Shown here one piece after another: positions 5,920 through 7,043 of a stretch of DNA of 7,043 bases. The DNA is from Acidobacteriaceae bacterium (GTDB lineage Bacteria; Acidobacteriota; Terriglobia; Terriglobales; Acidobacteriaceae). The position numbers and the translations under genes are program-made. The notes beneath the pieces are model-generated. The model saw only the letters and a program-made list of their open reading frames with translations. It ran no database searches and was not told where the DNA came from. Numbering within the stretch: position 1 is the first letter of the stretch; each line of letters starts with the position of its first letter. The stretch is from the NCBI GenBank assembly GCA_025929125.1, contig JAICMT010000077.1, positions 1-7,043 on the forward strand, given 5' to 3'.

Positions 5920-6576
5920 CTAGCTTGAGCTCTTAAGTTTCCCCGCAACTGGGAGATGCCACCCGCGGAAGATAGCCATCACCCTCAACCCGCAGCAGAG
6001 GACAGAACCAATGATCATCGCCGCGGACGAAGGGACCTGGAGCAAATGCCCAGCTGCAACGACCGCTCCTGCCGCCAGAGCGGCAACCGCGTAAAGGTCG
6101 GCATACAGGATTGTGGGTGTTTCGTTCACGAGAATATCGCGCAGAATCCCGCCGCCCACGCCGGTCAGCATGCCCATCACCGCTGCCATGACCGGGTTTA
6201 GCGCCGCGGCCAGCGCTTTTTGAGTTCCTGTGACTGCGAATAGGGCAAGACCTACCGCATCGAAAAGCAGCACCAGCTTACGGTGAGTATCGATGTGCGG
6301 ATACCACCAAAACGTAATGAGGGCCGCGAGAATACAAACGCCAAGATAGTTCCAATCCTGCAGCGCGGCGGGCGGTACAGCCCCGATGAGCAGATCACGC
6401 GTAATCCCACCGGCGTTGCCGGTCGCGAAGGCGAGCACCATCAGTCCGAAAAGGTCAAGTTTGCTTTTTACACCAGCGGCAGCACCACTCAGAGCAAAGA
6501 CAAATGTACCGAGCAGGTCGAGCGCGATCAGGAACGGGCCGGCGAAATGCTTGCCATGAATCAGAAGCTGGTTCAC
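5920..6576 (-). CDS. UPF0126/TRIC-type membrane protein (glycine-transporter family, YadS/YicG-like)
   Basis: This 218-residue integral membrane protein, close to the usual 200-220, consists of two tandem UPF0126 repeats. Repeat 1 has LDLLGTFVFALSGAAAG (19-35) and GNAGGITRDLLIG (53-65). Repeat 2 has FDAVGLALFAVTG (105-117) and GVGGGILRDILVNETP (139-154). The duplicated GGxxRD motif is diagnostic. About seven transmembrane helices are expected. Family members have been described both as trimeric cation channels and as glycine transporters, so the transported species is uncertain. I chose the GTG at 6576. Its GTGA overlaps the TGA stop of the upstream amidohydrolase, and the hydrophobic protein starts a few residues later. 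The frame is open as far as 6765, but that extension is polar and lies entirely within the amidohydrolase gene. No in-frame ATG occurs near the family-like start. Expression is probably by translational coupling. Confidence 0.9.
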   Translation of the reverse strand: MNQLLIHGKHFAGPFLIALDLLGTFVFALSGAAAGVKSKLDLFGLMVLAFATGNAGGITRDLLIGAVPPAALQDWNYLGVCILAALITFWWYPHIDTHRKLVLLFDAVGLALFAVTGTQKALAAALNPVMAAVMGMLTGVGGGILRDILVNETPTILYADLYAVAALAAGAVVAAGHLLQVPSSAAMIIGSVLCCGLRVMAIFRGWHLPVAGKLKSSS

Positions 6577-7043
6577 GATGGCAACCAAGCCAGCGTGGCG
6601 ACGATCAAGGCCTCGACTCCGGTCTCCAACGTGGGGTGAAGAACCGGGGCGAATCGGGGATTGTGATTGGTCGGAATTTCGCCGAGCTTTCCGTCCTTTT
6701 GCGCCTTTTGAAAGGTGTCGGGATCGGTGCCACCAATGAACCAGAAGACGGAAGGCGAGCCCCACTCTGCGCCAAAGGAACCGAAGTCCTCACTAGCACC
6801 TGTCGGTTCCGTACTCTGCACTCGGTCGGAGCCAAAATGATTTCGAAACGCGTCGCCCACCCGTTGAACCGAGTCAGGATCATTCTTCACAAGCGCGTAA
6901 TGGTCTAGTTTTGTGATTTCAGGTTTCTTGGATGCATTGGAGGCTTCGGCTTCGGCGTTGACGATCCGTTCGATGGCAGCAAGCACTCGCTTACGAACAC
7001 CTTCATCGTAGGTGCGGACATTCAGTTTGATGATAGCCTCATC
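6573..7043 (-). CDS. M20-family (M20D-like) amidohydrolase, C-terminal part, 5' end outside window
   Basis: The last 156 residues of a zinc-dependent amidohydrolase are present; the frame is open to the window edge, so the start lies beyond 7043. The GTG at 6986 is an internal codon. Numbered from the first visible codon, KLNVRTYDEGVRKRVLAAIE (6-25) matches the end of the dimerisation domain, with the usual RTYDE motif. TGASEDFGSFG (81-91) carries the metal-ligand Glu of the SEDF motif. The stretch PSVFWFIGGTD (97-107) follows, then NHNPRFAP (127-134) with the final metal-ligand His. Related enzymes (hippurate hydrolases, N-acyl-amino-acid and IAA-amino-acid amidohydrolases) cleave amide bonds of acylated amino acids. 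The exact substrate cannot be told from this portion, nor whether a signal peptide is present. It is the first visible gene of an operon with the UPF0126 protein, whose start overlaps its stop. Confidence 0.9.
   Translation of the reverse strand, partial: DEAIIKLNVRTYDEGVRKRVLAAIERIVNAEAEASNASKKPEITKLDHYALVKNDPDSVQRVGDAFRNHFGSDRVQSTEPTGASEDFGSFGAEWGSPSVFWFIGGTDPDTFQKAQKDGKLGEIPTNHNPRFAPVLHPTLETGVEALIVATLAWLPS

Noticed and set aside
5795..5936. 9-base inverted repeat TTAAGAGCT/AGCTCTTAA flanking the convergent gap
   Set aside because: It is short and about 125 bases apart, one arm lies inside the UPF0126 gene, and there is no transposase or target duplication. It is compatible with chance.
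6577..6765. Longer N-terminus for the UPF0126 protein
   Set aside because: The extension is polar and Arg/Ser-rich, lies wholly inside the amidohydrolase gene, and would replace the neat GTGA stop/start overlap.

Overview
The window looks like an ordinary chromosomal stretch from a GC-rich member of the Acidobacteriota, probably class Terriglobia. The main taxonomic clue is the secreted protein at 3798-4853. It has the layout of the 'VWFA-related Acidobacterial domain' family, which is greatly expanded in that phylum. GC-rich third positions and long antisense open frames fit the same picture. The assignment is inferred from protein style; there is no rRNA in the window.

Layout. Positions 1-1248 (+) hold the C-terminal part of a YyaL/DUF255 (SPATA20-like) protein whose start lies before the window. 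It ends on a stop codon interlocked with that of a convergent CPA1-type Na+/H+ antiporter (1245-2501, -). A 156-base divergent spacer leads to a seven-iron ferredoxin (2658-2918, +). After a strong intrinsic terminator come recO (3010-3741, +), the secreted VWA-like protein (3798-4853, +), a 311-base gap with no convincing gene, and a PNPOx-like flavin-fold protein (5165-5746, +). The right end is a minus-strand pair: the C-terminal part of an M20-family amidohydrolase (6573-7043, start beyond the window), followed by a UPF0126/TRIC-type membrane protein (5920-6576). These two are joined by a 4-base GTGA stop/start overlap.

How the genes fit together. Most neighbours are functionally unrelated housekeeping or accessory genes. 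The clearest functional pairing is the amidohydrolase with the UPF0126 protein. Some M20D enzymes release glycine or other amino acids from N-acyl conjugates, and UPF0126 is also annotated as a glycine-transporter family, so a 'hydrolyse and move the amino acid' unit is possible but unproven. The ferredoxin and recO are separated by a terminator that ends about 20 bases before the recO start, which raises the question of how recO is transcribed.

I saw no mobile element, CRISPR array, tRNA, rRNA or phage gene, and no clearly new multi-gene system. The points most worth a second look are the terminator/recO junction, the translationally coupled amidohydrolase-UPF0126 pair, the degenerate metal sites in RecO and in the VWA protein, and the gap at 4854-5164 with its palindromes and two DnaA-box-like repeats.
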